Assembly: GCA_028282325.1 (NCBI GenBank)
Contig: JANQID010000069.1
Coordinates: 1 to 33,325 of the forward strand
DNA from: Chloroflexaceae bacterium
Lineage (GTDB): Bacteria > Chloroflexota > Chloroflexia > Chloroflexales > Chloroflexaceae
Direction of reading: 5' to 3'
DNA: 33,325 nucleotides
The position numbers were made by a program, and so were the translations under genes. Below are positions 32,269 through 33,325 of the stretch, piece after piece. A model generated the notes under the pieces. It did not search any database. It was given only the letters and a program-made list of their open reading frames with translations, and had not been told where the DNA came from. Each line of letters starts with the position of its first letter. The stretch's first letter is position 1.

Positions 32269-32676
32269 ATGGCAGATATTGAAACCGAGCTTGGCACAGC
32301 AAACAAATCGCTCATTCGCAGCATCACCCAGGCCGCCTGGAACGGCGAGCTGGAGGTGTTCGACCACCATCCCGGCTACTGGCAAACCCGCAAGGTCTTC
32401 CCGCTGATCCTCAGCGCCTTCCGCCAAGTCGGTGCGGCCAGGTTCGATCAGATCGCCGAGGGCAACCACGTCTTCTCGCTCACCTCGGTCCGGGTCATGC
32501 ACCACGGCCCGATGATCGACGTAGCACCGACCGGCAAGGAGGTCGTGCTCAACAACGCCGCGCTCGACGAGGTGCAGGAAGGTACGGTGACGCAGCACAA
32601 CGGAGCCTCGGGTTGGCCCGACGTGCTCCGCCGGCTCGGTGCATCGGCACCTGTCCGGCTGGCCCGAACTGCCTGA
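32269..32676 (+). CDS. SnoaL-like (NTF2-fold, ester-cyclase family) protein
   Basis: 135 residues from ATG 32269 (AAGGAA 6 nt upstream). A longer frame begins at 32209 inside the hairpin and is not favoured. N-terminal helices (NKSLIRSITQAAWNGELEVF) are followed by the sheet of the NTF2 fold, with ARFDQIAEGNHVFSLTSVRV, MIDVAPTGKEVVLNNAALDEV and EGTVTQHNGASGWPDVLRRLG. That last segment is the hallmark C-terminus of SnoaL-type polyketide cyclase-like proteins. It does not prove a polyketide role. Members of this fold bind many small molecules. Its end overlaps the next gene by 38 bp in another frame. Confidence 0.78.
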   Translation: MADIETELGTANKSLIRSITQAAWNGELEVFDHHPGYWQTRKVFPLILSAFRQVGAARFDQIAEGNHVFSLTSVRVMHHGPMIDVAPTGKEVVLNNAALDEVQEGTVTQHNGASGWPDVLRRLGASAPVRLARTA

Positions 32677-33085
32677 GCCGACGCCAATACCGATCAGCAC
32701 AGCCACGACCCCACCCGCCAAAGCGAAAACAGTTGTGGTTAACCTGCTACAGGCGCTGCTTACCGGCGAACCAGCCCCAGAGCATTCCGGCGCCGCCGCG
32801 CTCCGCGCCGAATTCACAGCCATTCGGGCGGCTTTTCCCGACGCGACCCTGGCCATCGTGCACCAGATTGCCGAGGGTGATCTGGTCGGAACCCACGCCA
32901 CAATCTCCGGCACGCATACCGGCCCTCTACACGGCATTGCCCCGACTGGTCGCCCGGTCGAGTGGAGCCTGCTCATCCTCAACCGGGTCAGTGAGGGGCG
33001 CGTAATCGAGCACCGTGGCAACGTCGGCTGGATGGATGTGCTGGGTAAGATCGGAGTACTACCACCGGCACCGGGATCGGAATGA
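32639..33085 (+). CDS. Second SnoaL-like protein, overlapping the first
   Basis: Up to 148 residues, from a GTG at 32639 inside the end of the preceding gene. The first 30 residues are a Pro/Thr-rich stretch (LPEPTPIPISTATTPP), so translation may begin later. The remainder repeats the family pattern of its neighbour: ALRAEFTAIRAAFPDATLAI, VHQIAEGDLVGTHATISG, GIAPTGRPVEWSLLILNRV, SEGRVIEHRGNVGWMDVLGKI. The two genes look like a tandem duplication or two domains of one protein separated by a frameshift. The first helix of the fold is poorly represented here. The substrate is unknown. Confidence 0.65.
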   Translation: MHRHLSGWPELPEPTPIPISTATTPPAKAKTVVVNLLQALLTGEPAPEHSGAAALRAEFTAIRAAFPDATLAIVHQIAEGDLVGTHATISGTHTGPLHGIAPTGRPVEWSLLILNRVSEGRVIEHRGNVGWMDVLGKIGVLPPAPGSE

Positions 33086-33117
33086 GAACTTAATTTTCAA
33101 GGTGTCACTCCTCAACG

Positions 33118-33325
33118 CTACGCCTCACCATCGCCTTCCTCCAACTCCACCAGCGTCACCCCGCCGGCGACGGTCGCGCCGCCAGCGAAAGGCAGGCGCT
33201 TCACCACCCCCGCGTGCGGCGCGGTGATCGTGTGCTCCATCTTCATCGCTTCCATCACCAGCAGCGGCTGGCCTTCCTCGACAAGCTGGCCCTCGCGCAC
33301 CATCACGCTGATCAATGTGCCGGGC
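33118..33325 (-). CDS. Biotin carboxyl carrier domain at the C-terminus of an acyl-CoA carboxylase alpha subunit (partial)
   Basis: The gene enters from the right edge, and only its last 68 codons are in the window. They read PGTLISVMVREGQLVEEGQP and the biotinylation motif VMEAMKMEH with the target Lys, followed by APHAGVVKRLPF and the end LVELEEGDGEA. The fragment is the last domain of a biotin-dependent carboxylase, probably the acetyl- or propionyl-CoA carboxylase type (biotin carboxylase plus carrier). A stand-alone carrier protein or a pyruvate carboxylase cannot be ruled out. It is convergent with the second SnoaL-like gene. Confidence 0.88.
   Translation of the reverse strand, partial: PGTLISVMVREGQLVEEGQPLLVMEAMKMEHTITAPHAGVVKRLPFAGGATVAGGVTLVELEEGDGEA

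Noticed and set aside
1-33325. tRNA genes, rRNA genes, CRISPR arrays, replication origin
   Set aside because: I looked for cloverleaf ends, regularly spaced repeats and DnaA-box clusters and found none that I could support.

Overview
The window looks like chromosomal DNA of a Chloroflexota bacterium, probably from an uncultured lineage. This is inferred from protein architectures, not from a marker gene. The clues are secreted proteins ending in a 'YLPIV' motif, a solute-binding lipoprotein with a long Glu/Ala/Pro linker, a CHAT effector beside a membrane-anchored STAND/WD40 ATPase, and a large BTAD-STAND regulator. There is no rRNA, tRNA or CRISPR array that I can support.

Layout. (1) 1-3460 is mobile and decayed DNA: the end of a probable IS3-type element, an AT-rich gene for a coiled-coil/membrane/NTF2-like protein, a complete IS630-type element with a split transposase, and transposase debris. 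(2) 3464-10780 carries a NarL-type histidine kinase and response regulator, the wreckage of three catabolic or transport genes (D-2-hydroxyacid dehydrogenase, CaiB/BaiF CoA-transferase, AbrB-like membrane protein), and an intact tripartite tricarboxylate transporter in the order tctC-tctB-tctA with an internal hairpin and a good terminator. Regions 1 and 2 are partly enclosed by two same-orientation copies of a 62-bp repeat (1412 and 10802). (3) 11236-16961 is GC-rich housekeeping DNA: thpR and ppk1 on the minus strand, a 4HBT thioesterase, a SelW/Rdx-like gene that appears to read an in-frame UGA as selenocysteine, a protein derived from cyanophycin synthetase that has lost both ATP-binding sites, and a methyltransferase. 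(4) 17055-27235 is a three-gene co-directional block: CHAT-SIR2 double effector, membrane-anchored nSTAND ATPase with 14 WD40 repeats, and a secreted protein with a seven-repeat FG-GAP propeller, a P-domain and an HExxH metalloprotease motif. (5) 27236-28530 holds a broken ISL3-type transposase with a small insertion. (6) 28533-33085 encodes a BTAD/NB-ARC/TPR regulator followed by three small alpha+beta proteins whose promoter carries three direct repeats of 11-bp period, as expected for a SARP-type regulator. (7) The right edge contains the biotinyl domain of an acyl-CoA carboxylase.

How the genes may work together. The two-component pair probably governs carboxylate uptake by TctCBA. The CHAT-SIR2 and STAND-WD40 genes form a plausible sensor/effector defence or cell-death unit. 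The BTAD regulator probably activates the adjacent small-protein operon. The most novel items are the UGA-containing SelW-like gene with a SECIS-like hairpin (14634-14897) and the cyanophycin-synthetase-derived pseudoenzyme (15147-16118).
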